The notes under the pieces were generated by a model. It was not told where the DNA came from. It was given only the letters and a program-made list of their open reading frames with translations, and did not search any database. The position numbers and the translations under genes were made by a program. 5,456 nucleotides of DNA from JAWXUE01 sp044432865 (lineage in GTDB: Bacteria; Bacillota_I; Bacilli_A; Acholeplasmatales; Anaeroplasmataceae), in contig JAWXUF010000054.1 of NCBI GenBank assembly GCA_044432865.1, positions 1-5,456 on the forward strand, written 5' to 3'. Positions 1 to 5,456 of the stretch are shown piece after piece. How positions within the stretch are numbered: the first letter of the stretch is position 1; each line of letters begins with the position of its first letter.

Positions 1-1
1 A

Positions 2-10
2 TGATATAAT
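2..10 (+). promoter_or_regulatory. Extended -10 promoter element upstream of ppa
   Basis: The bases read TGATATAAT, an exact match to the extended -10 consensus TGnTATAAT, with the hexamer at 5-10. Transcription would be expected to start near 16-18, leaving a leader of about 24 bases before the ppa start codon, with the ribosome binding site inside it. Any -35 element lies outside the window, so it cannot be judged. The region is AT-rich, which raises the chance of a random TATAAT, but the TG extension and the correct spacing to a gene start favour a real promoter for the ppa-ychF-SGNH-membrane protein operon. Confidence 0.6.
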
Positions 11-25
11 AATAGTAATAAAAAC

Positions 26-32
26 TAAGGAG
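26..32 (+). promoter_or_regulatory. Ribosome binding site of ppa (decides the start)
   Basis: TAAGGAG lies 8 bases before the ATG at 41, which is ideal spacing. A longer reading from the in-frame GTG at 32 is possible, but that GTG overlaps the last base of the Shine-Dalgarno sequence itself, so it cannot be the start served by it. The ATG at 41 is therefore preferred. Confidence 0.85.
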
Positions 33-40
33 TGATAACA

Positions 41-574
41 ATGCGAAACATCTGGCATGATATTGATAATGATCGAATCAAAAATGAAGATTTTATTGTT
101 GTTATTGAAATCAGTAAAGGTAGCAAAAAGAAATACGAATTAGACAAAGAAACAGGAATGATTATATTAGATAGAGTACTGCATACATCTATGCATTATC
201 CATCTAATTATGGATTCATTCCAAGAACGTACGCACAAGATAGAGACCCACTTGATGTATTAGTTTTATCTCCAGAAATAATAGACCCTTTAGTCTTAGT
301 GAGATGTAAACCAATTGGGATAATAAAAATGATTGACGAAGATTTTATTGATGAGAAAATAATTGCTGTACCATATAACGACCCAACAATGTGTAGTTAT
401 AATGATATTAGTGAATTACCTAAACATCAATTTGATGAAATATCTCATTTCTTTAGAGTGTATAAAGAATTAGAAAATAAAGAAACTGTAGTCCTAGAAA
501 CACTAGGAAGACAAGATGCTGTAGAAGTAATCAAAGAATGTATTAAAGAATATGAAAATTTATATATAAAATAG
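41..574 (+). CDS. ppa: Inorganic pyrophosphatase, family I (soluble)
   Basis: This 177-residue cytosolic enzyme hydrolyses pyrophosphate to two phosphates with Mg2+, pulling biosynthetic reactions such as tRNA charging and nucleic acid synthesis forward. The length is typical of bacterial family I enzymes. The signature DRDPLD at residues 67-72 supplies three metal-binding aspartates (D67, D69, D72). Two more metal ligands, D99 and D104, and the lysine K106 lie in the segment ending IIAVP. Other family active-site positions are recognisable: E23, K31 and E33 in KYELDK, R45, Y57 in the NYGFI block, and Y141-K142 in HFFRVYKELE. The start at 41 is set by the Shine-Dalgarno sequence at 26-32. The gene ends in TAG 12 bases before ychF, so the two are probably co-transcribed. 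Many Bacilli use the unrelated family II enzyme (DHH fold), so a family I enzyme in such a low-GC genome has some lineage value. The assignment is secure. Confidence 0.97.
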   Translation: MRNIWHDIDNDRIKNEDFIVVIEISKGSKKKYELDKETGMIILDRVLHTSMHYPSNYGFIPRTYAQDRDPLDVLVLSPEIIDPLVLVRCKPIGIIKMIDEDFIDEKIIAVPYNDPTMCSYNDISELPKHQFDEISHFFRVYKELENKETVVLETLGRQDAVEVIKECIKEYENLYIK

Positions 575-577
575 GAG
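573..577 (+). promoter_or_regulatory. Ribosome binding site of ychF overlapping the ppa stop codon
   Basis: AGGAG shares its first two bases with the ppa TAG stop codon (572-574) and sits 9 bases before the ychF ATG at 587. The overlap places the terminating ribosome on the next initiation site, consistent with coupled translation of the two genes. Confidence 0.75.
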
Positions 578-586
578 AAATTAAAA

Positions 587-1687
587 ATGAGTTTACAAGC
601 AGGAATAGTAGGATTACCGAATGTTGGGAAGTCAACATTATTTAACGCAATAACAAAAGCGAAAGTAGAAGCAGCAAATTACCCATTTGCTACAATTGAA
701 CCAAACGTAGGAGTTGTAGAAGTACCTGATACTAGATTAGATGAATTAATGAAAATTTATCAACCTAAAAGAACTGTACCAACGACTTTTGAATTCACAG
801 ATATCGCTGGATTAGTAAAAGGAGCATCAAAAGGAGAAGGTTTAGGAAATCAATTCCTTGCTAATATTCGTCAAGTAGATGCAATTGTACAAGTTGTTAG
901 ATGTTTTGAAGATAAAAACATTATCCATGTTGAAGGTGGAGTAGATCCATTAAGAGACATTGATATTATTAATTTAGAATTAATTTTATCTGATTTAGAA
1001 GTTGTACAAAAAAGAATTCCTAAAATTGAAAAGAAAGCAGCATCTAAAACTGATGATGCTCATATCGAACTAGCAATTTTAAAGAAATTAGAAAAAGTAT
1101 TATTAGATGGTGAATTTGCATCAACTATTGAACTTGATGAAGCTGAAGAAAAATTAATTTCTAACTTCTGTTTCTTAACAAAAAAACCAATGATGTTTGT
1201 TGCGAATGTTGCTGAAGGTGATTTAGCTAATTTACAAGGAAATCCTCATTATGTAAACTTATGTAAGTTTGCTGAAGAAAGAGGACAAAAAGTTATTCCT
1301 ATTTCTGCACAAATTGAATGTGAATTACAAGAATTAGATGATGAAGAACGTGAAATGTTCTTAGATGATTTAAAAATTACAGAACCAGGATTAAATGTTT
1401 TAATTAGAGAAGCATATTCATTATTAGGATTTGCTACATACTTTACAGCAGGTGTACAAGAAGTAAGAGCTTGGACATTTATTAAAGGTATGAAAGCTCC
1501 TCAATGTGCTGGTGTTATTCATACTGACTTCGAAAGAGGATTTATTAGAGCAGAAACTGTTGCTTATAATGATTTAATAGAAGCAACTAACATGAACCAA
1601 GCAAAAGCTAATGGTAAAGTTAGACAAGAAGGAAAAGAATATGTAGTTGTTGATGGAGACATCATCTTATTCAAATTTAATGTTTAA
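587..1687 (+). CDS. ychF: Redox-regulated ATPase YchF (OLA1/Obg family)
   Basis: This 366-residue P-loop protein has the usual full length of bacterial YchF. The G1 loop GLPNVGKST is at residues 9-17. The G3 motif DIAG is at 72-75 and continues into the family-specific stretch LVKGASKGEGLGNQFL. In place of the GTPase NKxD motif there is NVAE at 207-210, the hallmark that gives YchF/OLA1 its ATP preference. A helical, coiled-coil-like insertion (about 130-200) interrupts the G domain. A C-terminal TGS domain (about 282-365) carries the conserved APQCAGVIHTDFERGFIRAE block and ends in FKFNV. The family binds ribosomes and hydrolyses ATP; in E. coli it affects stress responses and leaderless mRNA translation. 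It follows ppa by 12 bases, and its last 8 bases overlap the start of the SGNH hydrolase gene. Nothing in it is broken or missing. Confidence 0.97.
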   Translation: MSLQAGIVGLPNVGKSTLFNAITKAKVEAANYPFATIEPNVGVVEVPDTRLDELMKIYQPKRTVPTTFEFTDIAGLVKGASKGEGLGNQFLANIRQVDAIVQVVRCFEDKNIIHVEGGVDPLRDIDIINLELILSDLEVVQKRIPKIEKKAASKTDDAHIELAILKKLEKVLLDGEFASTIELDEAEEKLISNFCFLTKKPMMFVANVAEGDLANLQGNPHYVNLCKFAEERGQKVIPISAQIECELQELDDEEREMFLDDLKITEPGLNVLIREAYSLLGFATYFTAGVQEVRAWTFIKGMKAPQCAGVIHTDFERGFIRAETVAYNDLIEATNMNQAKANGKVRQEGKEYVVVDGDIILFKFNV

Positions 1688-2252
1688 TATTTTATTTGAT
1701 GGAGATTCAATAACAGCATGTTATGATGTATTAACAAATGAAGATACATTAAATGGATTTCCATTAATAATAAAAAATAGTATTAATTGTAATTATAAAA
1801 ATGTTGCTGTATCAGGTAGTACTTCAACTGATTTACTAAATAGATTAAAAAATAATATATTAGATAACTTTATTCCAGACATCTACATCATTCAAACTGG
1901 TGCAAATGATGCCTGGAATAAAATTAAATATAATATTGAAGTAACAAACGAACAATACTACAATAATTTAGTTAATATTATAAATTTTATAAAACAATTA
2001 AATCCTAATGTTGTAATTATTATTCAAACAATTGTCACAACAAATAAATCATTACTATTAAAAGAAATAAAAGATAAAAATGATATTATAAAAAAAATAG
2101 CAATTCAATTAGAATGTAGCTTAATAGATAACTTTTCATTATTTAGTAATGAAGATATATATGATGATGAAGTACATTATAAAGAAAGTTTTCATGAAAG
2201 AATTGCTGATGAAATAAAAATATGTTTAAAGGAGAAATGTTTATGCGTGTAA
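1680..2252 (+). CDS. SGNH/GDSL-type hydrolase, probably cytosolic
   Basis: This 190-residue protein has all four SGNH blocks: FDGDSIT with nucleophile Ser10; VAVSGSTSTDLLNRL with oxyanion Gly46; QTGAND with Asn76; and the C-terminal DEVH with Asp163 and His166 as the other triad members. Length and block order match small bacterial lysophospholipase/thioesterase/esterase-like proteins. There is no signal peptide or membrane segment, so it should act in the cytoplasm; the substrate (acyl ester, thioester or acetyl-sugar) cannot be read from sequence. The ATG at 1680 is chosen because the protein then begins just before block I, as is usual. In-frame starts at 1647 (TTG) and 1653 (ATG) would only add 9-11 residues encoded inside ychF. 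The start overlaps the ychF stop by 8 bases and has no Shine-Dalgarno sequence close by, so translation probably depends on ychF. It uses ATA and AAT codons more heavily than ychF. The C-terminus ends CLCV, within the next gene's initiation region. Confidence 0.88.
   Translation: MFNILFDGDSITACYDVLTNEDTLNGFPLIIKNSINCNYKNVAVSGSTSTDLLNRLKNNILDNFIPDIYIIQTGANDAWNKIKYNIEVTNEQYYNNLVNIINFIKQLNPNVVIIIQTIVTTNKSLLLKEIKDKNDIIKKIAIQLECSLIDNFSLFSNEDIYDDEVHYKESFHERIADEIKICLKEKCLCV
2228..2234 (+). promoter_or_regulatory. Ribosome binding site deciding the start of the membrane protein
   Basis: AAAGGAG inside the end of the SGNH gene is 8 bases before the ATG at 2243. The in-frame ATG at 2222 lies upstream of this site, and the one at 2237 is only 2 bases after it, too close. 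The start at 2243 is therefore the supported one. Confidence 0.8.
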
Positions 2253-2857
2253 GAGGCGGATCTATAGGTACTCTTGTTTTTATGTTAATATTTGGTTTTT
2301 TCTTTATGATTTTATCATTATCAATTGCATATTCTTCATATGTTGTTAGTTGTCTTGAGATTGGTAATATTGAAACTGAAAATAGTATTCTAATGGAATG
2401 TGAAGTAGATGGTCAAATATCATATAACTATGGTGAGTACAAAGTATACTTTACATATACATTTGATGGTAAATATAAAGCAGGGAATATATCTGAGGAA
2501 AATCCTAATTTAAGTTCTGATAAAAAAACTGTATTTGTATACATTGATTCACTTACAGGAGATGTAATAAATGAAGAATATTCAACATTTTCATTTGTTA
2601 AATTTATTCCTAGTGCATTACCAATTATTGGATTCATGGTAATTTGGAATGGTGCACTTATATTTATGATTGTAAATAGTAGAAAAAATAAAAAAGGTAA
2701 TAGACGTTCTTCAAGTTATAATTCATACAATGAAGTGAATAATTCACAATTTGGTAGATACACTAAACCAACAGAATATAGTAATAATAGTAACAATGAA
2801 ACAAAAAAAGAAATTGATGATAATGATCCATTTGCGGATTTTTATAATAAAAAATAA
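2243..2857 (+). CDS. Two-pass membrane protein with polar C-terminal tail, function unknown
   Basis: I do not recognise this 204-residue protein as a named family. It has a short basic N-terminus (MRVRGG), a strongly hydrophobic segment at about 8-34, a polar domain of about 85 residues that looks beta-rich (36-120), a second hydrophobic segment at about 121-145, then a cytoplasmic tail beginning SRKNKKGNRR. By the positive-inside rule both ends are cytoplasmic and the middle domain is outside. The layout (helix, small beta domain with an aromatic YKVYFTYTFDGK strand and a VFVYIDSLTGDV strand, helix) resembles DUF3592-type proteins, but this is inference from pattern only. The tail is rich in Asn, Ser, Tyr and Lys and looks disordered, ending in an acidic-aromatic stretch, DDNDPFADFYNKK. 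The start overlaps the SGNH stop by 10 bases. It is the last gene of the ppa set and is followed by the inverted repeat at 2861-2899. It is probably a real gene given its ribosome binding site, coupling and membrane pattern. Confidence 0.8.
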   Translation: MRVRGGSIGTLVFMLIFGFFFMILSLSIAYSSYVVSCLEIGNIETENSILMECEVDGQISYNYGEYKVYFTYTFDGKYKAGNISEENPNLSSDKKTVFVYIDSLTGDVINEEYSTFSFVKFIPSALPIIGFMVIWNGALIFMIVNSRKNKKGNRRSSSYNSYNEVNNSQFGRYTKPTEYSNNSNNETKKEIDDNDPFADFYNKK

Positions 2858-2860
2858 TTC

Positions 2861-2899
2861 ATGCTTTTAAAAACGTTAGAAGTCAAATTTTAAAAGCAT
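2861..2899 (+). repeat. Perfect 12-bp inverted repeat (RNA hairpin) after the membrane protein gene
   Basis: ATGCTTTTAAAA at 2861-2872 is the exact reverse complement of TTTTAAAAGCAT at 2888-2899, with a 15-base loop between. The stem begins 4 bases after the TAA of the membrane protein gene, a usual place for a terminator or a 3'-end stabilising hairpin. However, only two of its pairs are G-C and no run of T follows the second arm (it continues TGTATC), so a standard intrinsic terminator on the + strand is not well supported. On the - strand the hairpin would be followed by a T-rich run, but there is no - strand gene for it to serve. It may be a weak terminator, an mRNA-end processing block or part of a regulatory structure. 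Confidence 0.6.
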
Positions 2900-2916
2900 T
2901 GTATCAAAACGACTTC
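2879..2916 (+). other. Possible pseudoknot or alternative helix ahead of tldD
   Basis: GAAGTC at 2879-2884, inside the loop of the hairpin at 2861-2899, is the exact complement of GACTTC at 2911-2916. The two helices cross, so they form either an H-type pseudoknot or two mutually exclusive structures. The linkers are 6 bases (2873-2878), 3 bases (2885-2887) and 11 bases (2900-2910), which is geometrically reasonable. The second helix ends 11 bases before the tldD ribosome binding site. A 6-bp match in a region this size can arise by chance, so confidence is low. Confidence 0.3.
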
Positions 2917-2927
2917 AAAAATAAATT

Positions 2928-2934
2928 AAAGGAG
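2928..2934 (+). promoter_or_regulatory. Ribosome binding site of tldD
   Basis: AAAGGAG lies 7 bases before the ATG at 2942, a strong site with normal spacing. No convincing -10/-35 pair is visible in the 84-base gap, so tldD either is read through from the upstream operon or uses a promoter too degenerate to call by eye. Confidence 0.85.
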
Positions 2935-2941
2935 ATAGTAT

Positions 2942-4336
2942 ATGAGTAAGTTAAATTTATTTCAAAAAGTTTTAGAAACTTGTTTAACAACAGGTGGAGA
3001 TTTTGCTGAGATCTTTTATGAAGATACATTAGCAAATTCGATTTCATTAGATTCTAATGAAATTAAAGGAAGTACATCAAGTAATGTTTATGGATGTGGT
3101 ATTAGAATTCTTAAAGGAATTCAAGAAGTATATGGATATACAAATGATGCTACAGAAGAAGGATTAGAAAAATTAGCTAAAAAATTAGCAAGTAATTTCT
3201 CTGAAGCTCCTATTAAATATGAATTTAAATTAGAAAAAGTAAAACATAAAGAAGTTATAAATGAACAAAAAGTTGCATTAGTAAATACTCCTTTAAAAAG
3301 TAAAGTTAAATTTATGAACGCAATGAATCAAGAAGCTTATGCTGTTAGTGATAAAGTAAAACAAGTAATGGTTGGATTTACTGACACTACACAAAAAGTT
3401 ATCATTGCTAATACATTAGGTAAATATAGCGAAGGTTATAGATTTACTTCAAGATATACTATAAGTGTTGTTGCTAGTGATGGTACTCGTACTGAAACAA
3501 TGAATGAATCATTAGGTGGAGCATTTGTATTCTCTAAATATAAAGAATCAACATTAAGAGAATTAGCAAAATCAGTTGCTAATTCAGCTGTTGAATTATT
3601 ATCATCAATTGAAATGGTTGGTGGGGTATATGATGTAGTAATCCATAATGCATTTGGTGGGGTTATTTTCCATGAAGCTTGTGGTCACTCATTAGAAGCA
3701 ACAGGTGTTGCTAAAGGATTATCAGTATTTGCTGGTAAAATGGGAGAAAAAATTGCTGCTGATTGTGTAACTGCAATTGATGAAGGTAATATTAATGATG
3801 AATGGGGAAGTCTTGCTTTTGATGATGAAGGTAATACTACTAAGAAAAATGTATTAATCGAAAATGGGATTTTAAAATCTTATATGGTAGATTATAGAAA
3901 CTCAAGAAAAATGAATCATGCAATTACTGGTAATGGTAGAAGACAATCATATAGATTCTCTCCAACAAGCCGTATGACTAATACTTATATTGCTAATGGT
4001 GATAGTACTTATGAAGAAATTATTGCTAATACTAAATCAGGATTCTTTGCTGAAAAAATGGGTGGAGGATCTGTAAATCCTGCTACAGGAGAATATAACT
4101 TCTCTGTTGCAAAAGGATATTTAATTGAAGATGGTAAATTAACACAAGTTGTTAAAGGTGCTACTTTAATTGGTAGTGGTGCAAATACATTACTAAATGT
4201 TGATATGGTTGCTGATAACTGTTCATTTGGTTATGGTATGTGTGGATCAATGAGTGGATCTATTGCTGCTTGTGTAGGTCAACCTACTATTAGAGTTAAA
4301 AATATGACTATTGGTGGAAATGGAGTGAAGAAATAA
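2942..4336 (+). CDS. tldD: TldD, catalytic subunit of the TldD/TldE zinc metalloprotease
   Basis: This 464-residue protein is a complete peptidase family U62 (TldD/PmbA) member. Its zinc site HEACGH at residues 244-249 fits the HExxxH signature, with H244 and H249 as ligands and E245 as the general base. The third ligand of the family, a distal cysteine, is C434 in YGMCGSMSG. Other family blocks are YGCGIRIL near residue 50, the segment from MVDYRNS to GNGRRQS (about 315-336), KGYLIEDGKLTQVVKGATLIG (392-411) and the C-terminal VGQPTIRVKNMTIGG. In E. coli, TldD and TldE form a cytoplasmic heterodimer that degrades unfolded peptides, trims the microcin B17 leader and degrades the antitoxin CcdA; the substrate here is unknown. 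There is no signal peptide. tldE follows with a one-base overlap (TAATG), as expected for subunits made in equal amounts. The family assignment and intact active site are secure. Confidence 0.96.
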   Translation: MSKLNLFQKVLETCLTTGGDFAEIFYEDTLANSISLDSNEIKGSTSSNVYGCGIRILKGIQEVYGYTNDATEEGLEKLAKKLASNFSEAPIKYEFKLEKVKHKEVINEQKVALVNTPLKSKVKFMNAMNQEAYAVSDKVKQVMVGFTDTTQKVIIANTLGKYSEGYRFTSRYTISVVASDGTRTETMNESLGGAFVFSKYKESTLRELAKSVANSAVELLSSIEMVGGVYDVVIHNAFGGVIFHEACGHSLEATGVAKGLSVFAGKMGEKIAADCVTAIDEGNINDEWGSLAFDDEGNTTKKNVLIENGILKSYMVDYRNSRKMNHAITGNGRRQSYRFSPTSRMTNTYIANGDSTYEEIIANTKSGFFAEKMGGGSVNPATGEYNFSVAKGYLIEDGKLTQVVKGATLIGSGANTLLNVDMVADNCSFGYGMCGSMSGSIAACVGQPTIRVKNMTIGGNGVKK

Positions 4337-5456
4337 TGAATTTTAATTTATTACAAGAACGTGCTTTAGCAAAAGGGTTCAAATCAATCGAGATTTATCA
4401 AGTTAAAAAAAGTGGTGCAGATATTAAAGTATTTAACAAAGAAGTTCAAAGTTCTACTACATATGAAACAAATGTATGTGCTGTACGTGGTGTATACAAG
4501 AAAAAAGTTGGATTATTTTACACTGAAAACTTAGTAGATGATTCAAATATAGATGCAATTTTAGATGCTATTATTGTTAATACTTCAGTAATTAATACTA
4601 AAGAACCATCATTCTTTTATAAAGGTGATAAAAAATATAAAGAATTAGAAGTAGTAAAATCTAATTTCCATGAATTTTCTATGAAACAAAAAACAGATTT
4701 ATGTTTTGAAGTAGAAAATGCAGTTTTAACTAAACATAAAACAGTTACTTCAAGTAATGTTTCTTATAGTGAATCTACTACAAGTGTTACTATTAAAAAT
4801 TCAAATGGATTAAATTTAACAAGAGAAGATTCATATGCTACATTATTTGCTGATGCAGTATGTAGAAATTCTAAAGATGTAAAAAATGGATATGATTACC
4901 AAGTAGTATTTGATTTTAATGAATTCAATCCTGCTAAATTAGCAAAAGGTGCAGTTGATTTAACAGTTAAATCATTAAATGCAACTTCAATTGAATCAAA
5001 TAAATATAAAGTAATTTTAGATGCATCAGCTGCTTCTAATTTATTACAAGTATTTTCTAACAATTTCTCAGCAGCAGCTTTATTAAAGAAAACTACATTC
5101 TTAGCAGATGAATTAGGTAATAAAGTATTTGGTGATAATATTACTATTGTTGATGATCCTTTATTCAAAAAAGCATTATCAAAATCAACTTTTGATGATG
5201 AAGGTGTTAAAGCATCTAAAACTACATTAGTAGAAAATGGTGTATTTAAAAACTTCATGCATAACTTAAAAACTGCTAAAATGTTAAAAGCTAAATCAAC
5301 ATCAAATGGATTTAAACCAAGTGTTGCAGCAGCTGTTAGTGTTATGCCTTCAAATTTATATTTAAAACCAGGTAAAAACAAAGTTAAGGATTTATATGCA
5401 TCTTGTCAAAATGGTGTATTAATTAGATCATTAGCTGGTTTACATTCAGGTGTTAA
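4336..5456 (+). CDS. tldE: TldE/PmbA, non-catalytic partner of TldD (3' end cut by the window)
   Basis: The reading frame is open from the ATG at 4336 to the window end, giving 373 complete codons; family members are usually about 430-450 residues, so roughly the last 60-80 are missing. The start shares its A with the last base of the tldD TAA stop, and a weak GGAG at 4322-4325 lies 10 bases upstream, inside tldD. Family features include the N-terminal IEIYQVKKSGADIKVFNKEVQ region (S/D-rich in homologues), a central SNNFSAAALLKKTTFL segment, FDDEGVKASKTTLVENGVFKNF from residue 286, and the terminal LAGLHSGV, which in homologues leads into the conserved Asn/Ser-rich C-terminal domain. There is no HExxxH motif where TldD carries it, as expected for the TldE subunit, which complements TldD in the active heterodimer. 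A second catalytic TldD copy is excluded by that absence. Confidence 0.92.
   Translation, partial: MNFNLLQERALAKGFKSIEIYQVKKSGADIKVFNKEVQSSTTYETNVCAVRGVYKKKVGLFYTENLVDDSNIDAILDAIIVNTSVINTKEPSFFYKGDKKYKELEVVKSNFHEFSMKQKTDLCFEVENAVLTKHKTVTSSNVSYSESTTSVTIKNSNGLNLTREDSYATLFADAVCRNSKDVKNGYDYQVVFDFNEFNPAKLAKGAVDLTVKSLNATSIESNKYKVILDASAASNLLQVFSNNFSAAALLKKTTFLADELGNKVFGDNITIVDDPLFKKALSKSTFDDEGVKASKTTLVENGVFKNFMHNLKTAKMLKAKSTSNGFKPSVAAAVSVMPSNLYLKPGKNKVKDLYASCQNGVLIRSLAGLHSGV

Noticed and set aside
32..40. GTG at 32 as the ppa start
   Set aside because: It overlaps the Shine-Dalgarno sequence at 26-32, which is ideally spaced for the ATG at 41, and it would add only three residues with no family support.
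2222..2242. ATG codons at 2222 and 2237 as the membrane protein start
   Set aside because: The first precedes the ribosome binding site at 2228-2234 and the second is only 2 bases after it; ATG at 2243 has proper 8-base spacing.
2428..2637. A 69-codon reading frame on the - strand within the membrane protein gene
   Set aside because: It lies wholly inside a supported + strand gene, shows no recognisable domain and sits among genes all on the + strand. It is a shadow frame.
2861..2905. Standard intrinsic terminator
   Set aside because: The stem is perfect but AT-rich with two G-C pairs, and no T-run follows the second arm on the + strand. I kept it as an inverted repeat instead of calling a terminator.
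2858..2941. Own promoter for tldD in the intergenic gap
   Set aside because: No -10-like hexamer with a properly spaced -35 could be found. The best -10-like match (TAAATT at 2922-2927) is adjacent to the ribosome binding site and too close to the gene to act.
4896..5381. A 161-codon reading frame on the - strand within tldE
   Set aside because: The + strand frame here is clearly TldE with conserved family blocks. The antisense frame has no recognisable family and is open because codons such as TTA and TCA are so common in the sense frame's neighbourhood; it is a shadow.
1..5456. CRISPR array, tRNA/rRNA genes, insertion sequences, prophage or defence genes
   Set aside because: No regularly spaced repeats, cloverleaf or rRNA-like blocks, transposase motifs or terminal repeats were seen. 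Coding density is close to complete with core-type genes.

Overview
The window is very AT-rich (roughly 30% GC by eye) and densely coded on the + strand only, with AAGGAG/AGGAG-type ribosome binding sites, AGA-biased arginine codons and TAA/TAG stops. This points to a low-GC Firmicute, probably a Bacilli/Erysipelotrichia/Mollicutes-like lineage. Three things support that placement: the base composition, a family I (not family II) pyrophosphatase, and the close packing of genes. TGG is used for Trp and no frame needs TGA read as Trp, so the standard code is sufficient. The exact taxon cannot be fixed from this sequence.

Layout. Bases 1-40 hold an extended -10 promoter and the ribosome binding site of the first gene. 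A compact four-gene set follows: ppa (soluble inorganic pyrophosphatase, 41-574), ychF (ribosome-associated Obg-family ATPase, 587-1687), a cytosolic SGNH/GDSL hydrolase (1680-2252) and a two-pass membrane protein with a polar cytoplasmic tail (2243-2857). Within this set the gaps are +12, -8 and -10 bases, so it reads as one translationally coupled operon. The 84-base gap at 2858-2941 holds a perfect 12-bp inverted repeat. The loop of that repeat can also pair with bases downstream, giving a possible H-type pseudoknot just ahead of the next ribosome binding site. The rest is tldD (2942-4336) and tldE/pmbA (4336 to the window end, truncated there), whose stop and start codons share one base.

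How the genes fit together. ppa and ychF are housekeeping functions: pyrophosphate removal, and translation-linked nucleotide binding. The SGNH hydrolase and membrane protein are accessory genes of unknown substrate and role. tldD and tldE encode the two subunits of the TldD/TldE zinc metalloprotease: TldD carries the HExxxH site and the distal Cys ligand, and TldE lacks the HExxxH site. No peptide precursor, mobile element, RNA gene or CRISPR array is visible. Most of the window is ordinary core genome. The items most worth a second look are the intergenic RNA structure, the SD-less overlapping start of the SGNH gene, and the uncharacterised membrane protein.
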